From assembly GCA_021818105.1 (NCBI GenBank), contig JAKAFB010000019.1:1-33094 (forward strand): 33,094 bases of DNA. Reading direction: 5' to 3'. This DNA is from Acidobacteriota bacterium. GTDB lineage: Bacteria; Acidobacteriota; Terriglobia; Terriglobales; Acidobacteriaceae. The position numbers and the translations under genes are program-made. Shown piece by piece: positions 22,011-30,258 of this stretch. The notes beneath the pieces are model-generated. The model did not search any database. It saw only the letters and a program-made list of their open reading frames with translations, and had not been told where the DNA came from. Every line of letters begins with the position of its first letter. Positions within the stretch are counted from its first letter, which is position 1.

Positions 22011-23305
22011 GATCGGATCCCTTCTTCGTCGAGCAGTGTGGTGAGCGCATGGAGGGTGCGGTCTGTGGCTCCGGCCTGCTGCTCGAAGACGGTCTTGGCG
22101 CGCTCGCCCATGGCGGCCGCTTCAGAGCGGTTGCGCAGGAGATCCACGAGAACATCCGCGAGTTCGCTGGCAGAGACGATGCGCACAGCATTCTGCGCGC
22201 GGAGCGTGTCAGTGATTGCGCGGAAGTTTGCGTAGTAAGGGCCCATGACGATGGGGACGCCGAACTGGGCGGGCTCAAGGGGATTGTGACCGCCTTCGGG
22301 GACGATGCTGCCACCGACGAAGGCGACGGAAGCGAGCGAGTAGACGGAAGCAAGCTCACCGATGGAGTCCAGGAGGAAGACCGCGCCTGGCTTGAAGGGA
22401 TGGGGTGCTTCGGCTTGTCGTGTCCACTTGGAGCGGCGCAGGCAGGGGTAGCCGTACTCATGCATGAGATCAGCGACGGCACCGAAGCGCTCGGGATGGC
22501 GCGGGGCGAGGATGAGAACGAGGTTGGGGTCGGCAGCGAGCAGGCGCGGCCAGGCATCGAGCAGGGCTTCCTCTTCACCCTCAAGGGTGCTGCCGGCCAC
22601 GACGAAGCGCTGGCCGAAGCCGAGTGCGCGGAGTTGGAGCGTGGCCTCAGCAGTCTCGGGGGCGCGGACATCGAACTTGATATTGCCGGAGACGGTGACG
22701 CGGGTGGGCGAGCAGCCGAGGGCACGGAGGCGCTGAGCGTCTGTCCGGCTCTGCGCCAGAACGCGGCTGAGCTGGCTGAGGAAGGGACGCCAGAGCGGGC
22801 GCAACAGGCGATAGCGCGGCCAGGAACGGTCAGAGATGCGGGCATTGACCACGGCGACGTGGATGCCGCGGCGGAAGCAGCCGCTGAGCAGATTAGGCCA
22901 GAACTCGGTTTCCGCGAGGATGAGCATACGGGGCTGGAGAGCCTCAAGATATGCGCGGATGGCCCAGGGAAGATCGAGGGGGCAGTAGAAGACGCGGTCT
23001 GCACCGTAGCGCTGGCGGGCAAGATCCTGGCCGGTGCGCGTGGTAGTGGAGATGACAAGGCTGTAGCCGGGAAAAGCGCGGTCCAGCTCCGCGATAAGGC
23101 GACTGGCGGCGAGGATTTCCCCGACGGAGACGGCATGGAGCCAGAGGACGGGGCGCTGGATCATACGCAGGTGTGGCGGGACGCGACCGAGACGCTCGGC
23201 AAGCCCTTCGCGGTATTTGTGGGTGTGGGCCATCTGCCAGAGCCACCATGGAGCGCTTACCAGCAATGCCACCAGCAATAGAAGGTTATACAAGAGCAGT
23301 ATCAT
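22007..23305 (-). CDS. waaA: 3-deoxy-D-manno-octulosonic acid (Kdo) transferase WaaA/KdtA
   Basis: A 432-residue GT30 enzyme that transfers Kdo from CMP-Kdo to lipid IVA at the inner membrane. It has an N-terminal membrane segment (about 2-25), the conserved HAVSVGE motif with the likely catalytic Glu, the LAETEFWPN segment, and the C-terminal EGGHNPLEPA nucleotide-sugar motif. Length and motif order match the family. It is the first gene of the waaA-lpxK operon, and divergent from the secreted protein gene at 23362 across 56 bases, which must hold both promoters. Confidence 0.94.
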   Translation of the reverse strand: MILLLYNLLLLVALLVSAPWWLWQMAHTHKYREGLAERLGRVPPHLRMIQRPVLWLHAVSVGEILAASRLIAELDRAFPGYSLVISTTTRTGQDLARQRYGADRVFYCPLDLPWAIRAYLEALQPRMLILAETEFWPNLLSGCFRRGIHVAVVNARISDRSWPRYRLLRPLWRPFLSQLSRVLAQSRTDAQRLRALGCSPTRVTVSGNIKFDVRAPETAEATLQLRALGFGQRFVVAGSTLEGEEEALLDAWPRLLAADPNLVLILAPRHPERFGAVADLMHEYGYPCLRRSKWTRQAEAPHPFKPGAVFLLDSIGELASVYSLASVAFVGGSIVPEGGHNPLEPAQFGVPIVMGPYYANFRAITDTLRAQNAVRIVSASELADVLVDLLRNRSEAAAMGERAKTVFEQQAGATDRTLHALTTLLDEEGIRS

Positions 23306-23361
23306 GCAGTACGGAACTTACCTTCCCCCGGTCTAACCCTCTGATGATACCCTCGTCCACG

Positions 23362-24024
23362 ATGAGTAGCTTAAGGAGAAAGCTGTATGGGGTATGTACG
23401 CTGGTCCTGACGCTGGCAGTACCGGCCATGGCCAGGCAACATAAGATGCCTCAGGTGCAGCCTGCCACATCCTATGCCGATGTGGAAGTACACGAAAAGG
23501 AACATGTGGCGATTGCCGCCGAGCCGTATGACACGAAGGAAAAGGGATCGCTATTCCGTGTGGACTACCTGAGCCACGGAGTGATGCCAATCTGGCTTGT
23601 GGTGACGAACACGGGGGACAAGCCGATTTCGCTGCGGGATGCGCGGATCCTGTTTGAGCCGGCAAAGGGGGATGAGATCCAAGCGGCTGAGGTGGAGGAC
23701 GTGCTGCGGCTGATGACGAAAACGGACCGCATGGGAACAAAGATTCCGATGCCAACTCCCTTCCCTTCCATCCATACCAAGGCCAAGGGCAGCCTGAAGG
23801 ATATTCAGGCGGACTTTGACCAGTTTGAGTATGGGACACTGGTGGTGGAGCCGCATACTACGCGGGCGGGGTTCCTGTTCTACGACGTGTCAGAGCTGGA
23901 CAATCCGCTGAAGGGCGCGAAGCTGCACCTCTTCAAACTGCGCGACGCGGACGGCAAAGAGCTGTTCTATTTTGAGATTCCGTTCGACAAGTATTTGCAG
24001 TCGAAATCGAGCGCAATGAAGTAA
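23362..24024 (+). CDS. Secreted protein of unknown function
   Basis: A 220-residue protein with a signal peptide (MSSLRRKLYGVCTLVLTLAVPAMAR). The mature part looks like a beta-sandwich: IWLVVTNTGDKPISLRDARILF suggests an immunoglobulin-like or DUF-type strand pair, and VVEPHTTRAGFLFYDVSELDNPL is a second such block. No family is recognised. ATG 23362 is chosen because the signal peptide begins there; ATG 23344 is possible and neither has a clear ribosome binding site. It faces waaA and converges with queD, leaving 3 bases between stop codons. Confidence 0.7.
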   Translation: MSSLRRKLYGVCTLVLTLAVPAMARQHKMPQVQPATSYADVEVHEKEHVAIAAEPYDTKEKGSLFRVDYLSHGVMPIWLVVTNTGDKPISLRDARILFEPAKGDEIQAAEVEDVLRLMTKTDRMGTKIPMPTPFPSIHTKAKGSLKDIQADFDQFEYGTLVVEPHTTRAGFLFYDVSELDNPLKGAKLHLFKLRDADGKELFYFEIPFDKYLQSKSSAMK

Positions 24025-24027
24025 CCA

Positions 24028-24405
24028 CTACTCGTAGTAGGTGGCGGTGGTGGTGTCGGTCTCCCAGATGGTGCAGTCCTTGACGCGGACGCGGCCCTGG
24101 GTCATGCCGGAGAGCTGCTCGTTGGTCTGGTCGTAGAAGTAGCGCGCGAGATTCTCAGCCGATGGATTGATTTCCGTGAAGGGATCGAGGTCGTTGAGCA
24201 TCTGGTGGTCAATGCGGTCGATGACCGGGCGCATGACCTGCTTGAGCAGCTTGAAATCGAGCAAGAGGCCGGTGGAGTCGAGTTCCGCTCCGGCGAGGGT
24301 GACGCGGACCTTGTAGTTGTGCCCGTGCGGGTTTTCGCACTTGCCGCGGTAGTTGCGCAGGTAGTGTCCTGAGGAAAAATCGGCCTCGACGGTGACTTCA
24401 TACAT
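24028..24405 (-). CDS. queD: 6-carboxytetrahydropterin synthase QueD (PTPS family)
   Basis: A 125-residue member of the 6-pyruvoyltetrahydropterin synthase family. QueD converts 7,8-dihydroneopterin triphosphate to 6-carboxytetrahydropterin in queuosine/7-deazaguanine synthesis. Zinc ligands His14 (SSGH), His27 and His29 (PHGHN) and the catalytic Cys23 (CENPHGH) are present, as is a Glu in WETDTT near the end. Length is typical. It may be the last gene of an operon with pncA and the small membrane protein; other que genes are not in the window. Confidence 0.92.
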   Translation of the reverse strand: MYEVTVEADFSSGHYLRNYRGKCENPHGHNYKVRVTLAGAELDSTGLLLDFKLLKQVMRPVIDRIDHQMLNDLDPFTEINPSAENLARYFYDQTNEQLSGMTQGRVRVKDCTIWETDTTTATYYE

Positions 24406-24445
24406 GGGTGTTCACGCGTTCCAGTGGGGAAGAATCCCCCTGCAT

Positions 24446-24736
24446 TTATTGTAGTGGCTGGGCGGGATTCGAGCTGCCGGGGTTGCCGCGGCGCTTGCGG
24501 CGGGCGGCGAGGCGGGCTTCCTCGGTGCGCCGGTCGACCTGCTCAAAGAGGTTGCTCATGACGCCGATGAGCGCCGAGGCGAGGGCGGCGAGCAGCATGA
24601 TGAGTGCGATAGTGCGCCAGAGCGAGGCGTTGGCGGGCAGGCCGGGCTGGAAGCTGGAGGGCACAAGCGCCATGCCGCCGGAGAGCAGCGCGAAGAGGCC
24701 GAGCGTGGCGGCGAGGATGTAGAAGTTGCGCGACAT
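24446..24736 (-). CDS. Small two-span membrane protein of unknown function
   Basis: A 96-residue protein with two hydrophobic segments (about 5-27 and 40-63) and a basic C-terminal tail (RLAARRKRRGN) that should lie in the cytoplasm. The family is not recognised. It is 42 bases after pncA and 40 bases before queD on the same strand, which supports cotranscription. Confidence 0.6.
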   Translation of the reverse strand: MSRNFYILAATLGLFALLSGGMALVPSSFQPGLPANASLWRTIALIMLLAALASALIGVMSNLFEQVDRRTEEARLAARRKRRGNPGSSNPAQPLQ

Positions 24737-24778
24737 GGCTGCGTGGCAAGTGGCTGCCCTGCTGCGATTTTACGGCTA

Positions 24779-25411
24779 TCAGGCAGGGCGGGAAAGCTGG
24801 GCGGTGGTGATTTCGACGACGCCGGCCTGGGCGAAGTCGGCGTGGATGCGGGCGTCGGAGCTGGGGTCGATGGCGCGGCAGGCATCGCGGAGGACGATGG
24901 CCTCAAAGCCGGCGCGGCGGGCATCGATGGCGGAGTAGTGGACGCAGTAGTCGTAGGCGAGGCCGGCGAGGAAGACGCGCTGGAAGCCACGCTCGCGCAG
25001 GTAGCCGTCGAGGCCGGTAGGCGTGGAGTGGTCGTTCTCAAAGAAGGCGGAGTAGGAGTCGACGTGGGGTCGGAAGCCCTTGCGCAGGATGAGCTCGGCC
25101 TGCGGAAGTCGTAACGCGGGGTGGAACTCGGCGCCGGGCGTGCCTTGGACGCAGTGGTCGGGCCAGAGGGTCTGGAGACCGTAGCTGAGCTCGACCTGCT
25201 CAAAGGGTTTGCGAGTGGCGTAGCTCGATGCAAACGAGGTGTGGCCGTCGGGGTGCCAGTCCTGGGTGAGGATGACGTGATGAAAGAGCGGCGCAACGCG
25301 CTGGATGACGGGGATGACGGCGTCGCCCTCGGGCACAGCCAAAGCTCCGCCGGGGCAGAAGTCGTTTTGAATATCGACGACGATCAGGACGTCGTGGGGG
25401 GTGATTTGCAT
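24779..25411 (-). CDS. pncA: Nicotinamidase PncA
   Basis: A 210-residue isochorismatase-fold amidase that hydrolyses nicotinamide to nicotinate in NAD salvage. The catalytic triad Asp13, Lys111 and Cys156 (DYCV) and the metal ligands Asp51, His53 and His57 in QDWHPDGHTSF are all present. Length matches bacterial PncA (about 210). It starts 37 bases after the antitoxin gene and precedes the small membrane protein. Confidence 0.93.
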   Translation of the reverse strand: MQITPHDVLIVVDIQNDFCPGGALAVPEGDAVIPVIQRVAPLFHHVILTQDWHPDGHTSFASSYATRKPFEQVELSYGLQTLWPDHCVQGTPGAEFHPALRLPQAELILRKGFRPHVDSYSAFFENDHSTPTGLDGYLRERGFQRVFLAGLAYDYCVHYSAIDARRAGFEAIVLRDACRAIDPSSDARIHADFAQAGVVEITTAQLSRPA

Positions 25412-25447
25412 GCGTATCTCAGGGCCGGTGTAAGGAGAGTGCGTAAA

Positions 25448-25756
25448 CTAAGCGGCGTCCACCATCTCAAGTCGCAGACGCTTGCCGACGGCGCGTGCGG
25501 CTTTGGCGATGGTCTGCAACTGCACCGCACTGTTTTCCGGGTCGAGAAGACGATCAAGTTGCGAGCGGCTTGTACCCATACGCTCAGCCATCGTCTTCTT
25601 GCTGATTTTGCGCGCCTTCATCGCCTTTGCCAGTTGCCATGCAATCACGCGCTTGATGGCCGCTGTCTCCACTTCGTCCAGAATGTCTTCTTCTTCGAGG
25701 AAGCTGTCAAAGCTTGAGCCGCTGTGATCGAAGACCGGTTTCTTTTGCGTTCTCAC
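25448..25756 (-). CDS. higA: HigA-type helix-turn-helix antitoxin
   Basis: A 102-residue protein with an acidic N-terminal region (SFLEEEDILDEVETAAI), a helix linking to toxin binding, and a helix-turn-helix at about 48-85 (ARKISKKTMAERMGTSRSQLDRLL). The GTG at 25756 overlaps the toxin stop codon (GTGA) and has AAGGGGA just upstream, so it is preferred over longer starts that overlap the toxin frame. It is expected to neutralise the toxin and repress the operon through the palindrome upstream of the toxin. Toxin-first order is typical of HigBA. Confidence 0.85.
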   Translation of the reverse strand: MRTQKKPVFDHSGSSFDSFLEEEDILDEVETAAIKRVIAWQLAKAMKARKISKKTMAERMGTSRSQLDRLLDPENSAVQLQTIAKAARAVGKRLRLEMVDAA

Positions 25757-26112
25757 TGCAGTCCCCTTTCGTGTTTGCGCTTGTTCTGCCGCGCCAATTC
25801 CAAATCTGCCCCAGGCGTTGCCCGCGACTTTTTGAGAATGCCGTGGAGAAGTACCAGGCGCTGCCGGTTGTCCACATAGAAGAAGACGCGTGCGATGCGA
25901 TTTCCATTGAGATTGGTACGAATCTCGTGCAATCCGCCTCCCATAGGCCGACAGAGCGGCATACCCAAAGGCCAACCGAATTCGACGGTCTTGATGTCTT
26001 CCCCAATTAAACGGCGATCCGCCGGAGCCATTGCCTTAAGCCAAATTCGGACAGGCTCTGCGCCAGCTTCAGTGCGATAGAAAATGGCTGGCACCCGCTT
26101 GAGCGTACCCAT
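25753..26112 (-). CDS. higB: HigB/Gp49-type toxin (RelE superfamily)
   Basis: A 119-residue basic protein of the phage-derived Gp49-like/HigB family. The motif order matches: WLKAMAPADRRLIGEDIKTVEFGWPLGMPLCRPMGGGLHEIR (quoted in parts: GLHEIRTNL, RIARVFFYVD, LLHGILKKS). The family cleaves mRNA on the ribosome. ATG 26112 is the first good start; it has no ribosome binding site and a promoter-like -10 about 5 bases away, so the mRNA may be leaderless. Operator, toxin and antitoxin form a compact unit on the minus strand between dinG and pncA. Confidence 0.86.
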   Translation of the reverse strand: MGTLKRVPAIFYRTEAGAEPVRIWLKAMAPADRRLIGEDIKTVEFGWPLGMPLCRPMGGGLHEIRTNLNGNRIARVFFYVDNRQRLVLLHGILKKSRATPGADLELARQNKRKHERGLQ

Positions 26113-26116
26113 CTCA

Positions 26117-26145
26117 TGTGTACCATGCGTGGTACTTTTCGTCAA
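26117..26145 (-). promoter_or_regulatory. Promoter and operator of the HigBA-type operon
   Basis: TTGACG (26140-26145, minus strand) is a 5/6 match to the -35 consensus. At 17 bases spacing lies a weak -10 TACACA (26117-26122). Between and over these is a perfect inverted repeat GTACCA / TGGTAC (26120-26135, 4-base loop), placed to block the promoter when bound by the antitoxin complex. Confidence 0.55.
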
Positions 26146-26188
26146 CGGAGCCATTCGGCTTACTGAGTGCGGCACGCAACATTTCCTT

Positions 26189-28195
26189 TCATTCGTTCTC
26201 TGTCAGGCCGAAGAAGGCTTCCACGTCGGTGATGCTGGTGGTCATGCGGTAGGGTGGGAGGCTTTGGAGGAAGGTTTGGCCGTAGCGCTGGCGGCGGACG
26301 CGGGGGTCGAGGAGGACGAGGACGCCGCGGTCTTCGAGCGACCGAATCAGCCTGCCGAAGCCCTGCTTGAGGGTGAGGACGGCGGACGGCACCTGGTAGT
26401 CAAAGAAGGGCTTGCCGCCGGCCTCTTCAATGACCTTCATGCGCGCCTGCACAACTGGGTCGTTGGGCACGGCGAAGGGCAGGCGGTCAATGATGACGCA
26501 GCTCAGCGCCTCACCCTGCACGTCCACACCCTGCCAGAAGCTGGAAGTGCCGAAGAGGACAGCGTTGGGGGTTTCGCGGAACTGCTCCAGCAGCGCCTTG
26601 CGCGGGGCCGTCCCGTGCAGCAGGATGGGGAAATCAAGCACCGGCATCAGCCGCTCGTAAAGCGCGCGCATCTGGCTGTAGCTGGTGAAGAGGCAGAAGG
26701 CGCGGCCGCGGGTAATTTCCAGCACGCGCTGGATGCAGTCGGCGGCGGCCTCGACGAAGTCGGGCTCGCGGGGGTCGGGCATCTGGGGCGGCAGGTAGAG
26801 CAACGCCTGTTCGCCGTAACGGAAGTGCGAGGGGACGACGAGCTCTCGCGCCTCGCTCATGCCGAGGCGCTTGCGGATGTGCTGGAAGCCGCCCTGCACG
26901 GTGAGTGTGGCGGAGGTGAGGACGACGGTGGGGATGCTTTCAAAGACGAGGTCGCGCAGGAGCTCGGAGACATCAATGGGCGTGGCCTGGAGGAAGGTGC
27001 TGCGCTGCCCTGCGCGGGCGGAGGCGGACGTTTCGGTCCCACTGGCGCGGGACAAGCGGCGCTCCAGCCAATAGACCATGTTGCCGGCGTTGGACTCGAG
27101 GAGGAACTCAAGCTCGGAGCGGAGGCGGGCGACCCGCTTGCGGAGGGCTGGCGCTTCGTCAACGCCTTTGAGGGCGTCGATTTCTGCCTCAAGGCGCTTG
27201 AGAGTGGCGCGGACGCTCATGTAGAGGTCGCCGGAGGTTTCGAGGAACTCGTCGCGGTCGGCGAAGGGCTGGCGGCCGTCGGCGGACATGGGCAGGGCGG
27301 AGAAGAAGAGGCGGGCGCGCTCGCGGAGCTGCTGGGTGACGGGGAGGACGTTGCCGGAGCCCTCCTTGCCGCGGAGGAGGACCTCAGTGTCGCGGGCGAG
27401 CTCTTCAAAGCGGATGTTGCTGACGGAGAGGCCGAAGTAGCTGGAGGCGACCTCTTCGAGCTCGTGCGCCTCGTCAAAGACGACTGCGGCGGCCTCGGGC
27501 AGGATGCCTGCGTCGGGGGCGCCGGCGGCCTCCTGCTTGACGGCGAGGTCGGCGAAGAAGAGGTGGTGATTGACGATGATGATGTCGGACTCGAGGGCCT
27601 TGCGGCGCATTTCCGTGATGAAGCAGCGCTGGTAGTCGGGGCAGGTGTTGCCGAGGCAGGCCTCGGCACGGGCATCGAGCTTTTGCCAGAGGGCGCTGGA
27701 CTCGGGCAGGCCGGCGAGCTCGGAGCGGTCGCCGGATTCCGTGACCTGCTCCCAGTCAGCGATCTGGCGGTACTGGTCGATTTCTTCGAGGCCGGTGAGG
27801 ATGGGCTGGTTGCGCAGTGCGACGAGTTTGTGGCGACAGAGGTAGTTGGCGCGGCCCTTCATGTAGCAGACGCGCAGCTCGCCGAGGAGCGATTCGAGGA
27901 AGGGGACATCGCGGAAGTAGAGCTGGTCCTGGAGGGCCTTTGTGCCGGTGGAGACGATGACGCGCTGGCCGGTGCGGAGGGCGGGCAGAAGGTAGGCGAG
28001 GGTCTTGCCGGTGCCGGTGCCTGCCTCGACGATGAGGTGGCGGCGCTCGGCGAGGGCGCGCTCGACGGCTTTGGCCATGTCAAGCTGGCCGGGGCGGTAC
28101 TCGTAAGGCAGGGGCGAACGCGCGAGGATGCCGCCGGGAGCGAAGAACTCGTGGAGGGTAGGCAGGGCGCGCGTTGTGCTGTCTGCGGGGGACAT
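26189..28195 (-). CDS. dinG: DinG/YoaA-family ATP-dependent DNA helicase
   Basis: A 668-residue superfamily 2, XPD-like helicase. Walker A is EAGTGTGKT, the DEAH box is VVFDEAHELEEV, and the four iron-sulphur cysteines lie in KGRANYLCRH and ACLGNTCPDYQRC (three). C-terminal helicase motif with GFGRLIR is present. Such helicases unwind DNA 5' to 3' and resolve R-loops or damaged forks. Length is in the DinG/YoaA range; distinguishing the two is not possible here. A long frame on the opposite strand mirrors it and is not a gene. Confidence 0.9.
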   Translation of the reverse strand: MSPADSTTRALPTLHEFFAPGGILARSPLPYEYRPGQLDMAKAVERALAERRHLIVEAGTGTGKTLAYLLPALRTGQRVIVSTGTKALQDQLYFRDVPFLESLLGELRVCYMKGRANYLCRHKLVALRNQPILTGLEEIDQYRQIADWEQVTESGDRSELAGLPESSALWQKLDARAEACLGNTCPDYQRCFITEMRRKALESDIIIVNHHLFFADLAVKQEAAGAPDAGILPEAAAVVFDEAHELEEVASSYFGLSVSNIRFEELARDTEVLLRGKEGSGNVLPVTQQLRERARLFFSALPMSADGRQPFADRDEFLETSGDLYMSVRATLKRLEAEIDALKGVDEAPALRKRVARLRSELEFLLESNAGNMVYWLERRLSRASGTETSASARAGQRSTFLQATPIDVSELLRDLVFESIPTVVLTSATLTVQGGFQHIRKRLGMSEARELVVPSHFRYGEQALLYLPPQMPDPREPDFVEAAADCIQRVLEITRGRAFCLFTSYSQMRALYERLMPVLDFPILLHGTAPRKALLEQFRETPNAVLFGTSSFWQGVDVQGEALSCVIIDRLPFAVPNDPVVQARMKVIEEAGGKPFFDYQVPSAVLTLKQGFGRLIRSLEDRGVLVLLDPRVRRQRYGQTFLQSLPPYRMTTSITDVEAFFGLTENE

Positions 28196-28262
28196 GGGGC
28201 CGGGTGCTTCTTTACATCATAGTGACGCACCCGGCGGGGTGGCTTGCGGGGTCTGGATGGGG

Positions 28263-28538
28263 TCAGGCCTCGGCGGTGGTGGGATCGATGATGAGCTTGA
28301 CCTCAGCGATGCTGTTGGCGGGAAAGCCGCCCTGACGGGCGTGCTCGCGGACCATTTCCTCGTTGGGCGCGATGTAGATGCAATAGATCTTGTCGCCGGT
28401 GACATAGCTGTGGACCCACTGGATTTGAGGGCCGAGGTTGCGGAGGACTCCGCAGGACTTTTGCGAGATGGCTTTGATGGTTTCCGGCGGGAGGGAGCCG
28501 GCGCCGGGAAGTTCACGCTCAATGACGTACTTGGGCAT
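28263..28538 (-). CDS. DUF4242 small protein
   Basis: A 91-residue protein beginning MPKYVIERELPGAG, a signature of the DUF4242/SCO4226 family, a ferredoxin-like fold; one actinobacterial member binds nickel. The CIYIAPNEEMVREHARQGGFP segment is the conserved centre. The ATG at 28538 has AAGGAGG 8 bases upstream, a strong start that rules out the longer frame. It is 67 bases upstream of (and codirectional with) dinG. Confidence 0.85.
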   Translation of the reverse strand: MPKYVIERELPGAGSLPPETIKAISQKSCGVLRNLGPQIQWVHSYVTGDKIYCIYIAPNEEMVREHARQGGFPANSIAEVKLIIDPTTAEA

Positions 28539-28677
28539 GGGAACAACCTCCTTGCGGTTGGGAATGTGGCGAGTAGTGTAGCGCCAATGGAAGGCGATGT
28601 ATAGACGAGTCGCGGTCGCGCTGGCCATAGAATAGGAAGAGAGTTATGCGCGCGGGGCCGAGGCAAAGGCCCGTAAG

Positions 28678-30150
28678 ATGCGTGCCAGGAGAGACTTCTT
28701 GCCGACGTATCGCAGATCGGTAGTACCGGTCCGGCCCGGCGCGGGCACGCTGCCACTGGTGGCGATTGTGGGGCGGCCCAATGTGGGCAAGTCCACGCTG
28801 TTCAACCGGTTGACGGGGAGCAGGCGCTCGATTGTGGGCGATGAGCCGGGGATTACGCGCGACCGCATCTATGGCGAGTATGAGTGGGCAGGGCGGCAGT
28901 TTCGCCTTGTAGACACGGGCGGCATTGTGCCGGACGATCCGGAGCTGATTCCCACGGAGATTCACAACCAGGCGCAGGTGGCTCTGGGCGAGGCGGATGG
29001 GCTGGTGCTGGTGGTGGATGCGCGGACGGAGCTGGCCAGCCCGGATTATGACCTGGTGAGGATGCTGCTGCGGGCGAGCAAGCCGGTATTTCTTGCAGTG
29101 AACAAGGTGGAAGGCGAAGCGATGGCGATGGCGGCGGAGAACTTCCGCCGACTGGGGATTAAGAACGTGTATCCGATCAGCGCGGAGCATGGGCTGGGCG
29201 TGGGCGACCTGCTGGATGCGATTGCGGAGGCGATTCCGGAGCGCGCGGGCGAAACAGAAGAGGCCCCAGAGGAAGAAGCCAAGCCGGAAACGCCGGGGTT
29301 GCATCGCACGCATGGGGAGTTTGAACAGCATGAGACGTCAGTGGCGATTATCGGACGGCCGAATGTGGGCAAGAGCACGCTGCTGAATGCGCTGACGGGG
29401 ACATCGCGGGCGATTGTGTCGCCGATTGCGGGCACGACTCGCGACGCAGTGGACGAGGTGGTGGAGTTCGAGGGCGCAACGCTGCGGTTTGTGGATACGG
29501 CGGGCATTCGGCGCAAAGGCAAGACGCACCTGATGGCCGAAAAGCTGAGCGTGGTAATGGCGCGGCGGCACCTGGAGGCGGCCGACGTGGCTCTGCTTGT
29601 GATTGATGCAACCGAGGGCGTAACGGCGAGTGACGCGACGATTGGCGGCTATGCGCATGAGAGCGGACGCAGCGTGATCATCGTCGTAAACAAGTGGGAC
29701 GCGGTGACGACGGGACGGACGGATGGCAGGCCGCCAGCGGACCGCGAGATTTTTGAGAAGCAACTGCGGCGCGTGCTGAAGTATCTGGATTATGCTCCGG
29801 TGATCTTTCTCTCAGCGCTGGAGCGCAAGGGCATGGGCCGCGTGCTGCGCGAGGTGAAGGCCGTGGCGGCAGAGCGCCGCAAGCGCATCACCACAGGGCA
29901 GATGAACCGCTTCCTCGACCAGATTGATTTTCAGCGGGCGCCGGTGCCGATGGCGAAGCGCGTGCGGATTTTCTACATGACGCAGGCAGCGGTGGCGCCG
30001 CCGACGTTTGTGCTGTTCACGGATCGGGACGTGAAGCTGCACTTTGCATTTGAGCGCTTTCTGGAAAACCAGATTCGCGAGGCGTTTGGGTTTAAGGGCA
30101 CGCCTATCTGGTTCAAGGTGAAGGCGCGCAACGCAGAGAAGAACGAGTAA
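28678..30150 (+). CDS. der: Ribosome-assembly GTPase Der (EngA)
   Basis: A 490-residue GTPase with two tandem G domains and a C-terminal KH-like domain; Der acts late in 50S subunit assembly. Each domain has GRPNVGKST; switch motifs DEPGITRD/DTGG and PIAGTTRD/DTAG are present. The G4 motif is NKVE in domain 1 (142-145) where NKxD is usual, and NKWD in domain 2. The acidic linker between domains (about 207-225) is longer than usual. Start is ATG 28678 with AAGG 8 bases upstream; a TTG seven codons later with AGGAGA upstream is an alternative. Confidence 0.94.
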   Translation: MRARRDFLPTYRRSVVPVRPGAGTLPLVAIVGRPNVGKSTLFNRLTGSRRSIVGDEPGITRDRIYGEYEWAGRQFRLVDTGGIVPDDPELIPTEIHNQAQVALGEADGLVLVVDARTELASPDYDLVRMLLRASKPVFLAVNKVEGEAMAMAAENFRRLGIKNVYPISAEHGLGVGDLLDAIAEAIPERAGETEEAPEEEAKPETPGLHRTHGEFEQHETSVAIIGRPNVGKSTLLNALTGTSRAIVSPIAGTTRDAVDEVVEFEGATLRFVDTAGIRRKGKTHLMAEKLSVVMARRHLEAADVALLVIDATEGVTASDATIGGYAHESGRSVIIVVNKWDAVTTGRTDGRPPADREIFEKQLRRVLKYLDYAPVIFLSALERKGMGRVLREVKAVAAERRKRITTGQMNRFLDQIDFQRAPVPMAKRVRIFYMTQAAVAPPTFVLFTDRDVKLHFAFERFLENQIREAFGFKGTPIWFKVKARNAEKNE

Positions 30151-30223
30151 GTGATGCGCGCCACGGGCTCTTTCGCTGAAAAACCAACTTACAAGTGAAT
30201 ATCTCGAAGTCTGCGGAGCAGGG

Positions 30224-30248
30224 TCTGCGTGTGCGTTGTGCACGCAGA
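30224..30248. terminator. Hairpin between convergent der and M1-like genes
   Basis: TCTGCGTG (30224-30231) and CACGCAGA (30241-30248) form an exact 8-bp stem with a 9-base loop in the 108-base gap between two convergent genes. No long T run follows on either side, so it is a weak or bidirectional terminator. Confidence 0.45.
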
Positions 30249-30258
30249 AGATGACTGC

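Noticed and set aside
22049-23281. A 410-codon plus-strand frame opposite waaA
   Set aside because: Antisense mirror of a clear Kdo transferase with conserved motifs.
23387-23410. ATG with a good AAGGAG site just inside the secreted protein gene
   Set aside because: Out of frame with the signal peptide and stops after seven codons; the purine run is coding sequence.
26084-28222. A 712-codon open frame on the plus strand opposite the DinG-type helicase
   Set aside because: It is the exact mirror of a well-supported helicase gene; its translation is low in complexity (Gly/Glu/Ala/Val rich) with no domain, typical of antisense frames in GC-rich DNA.
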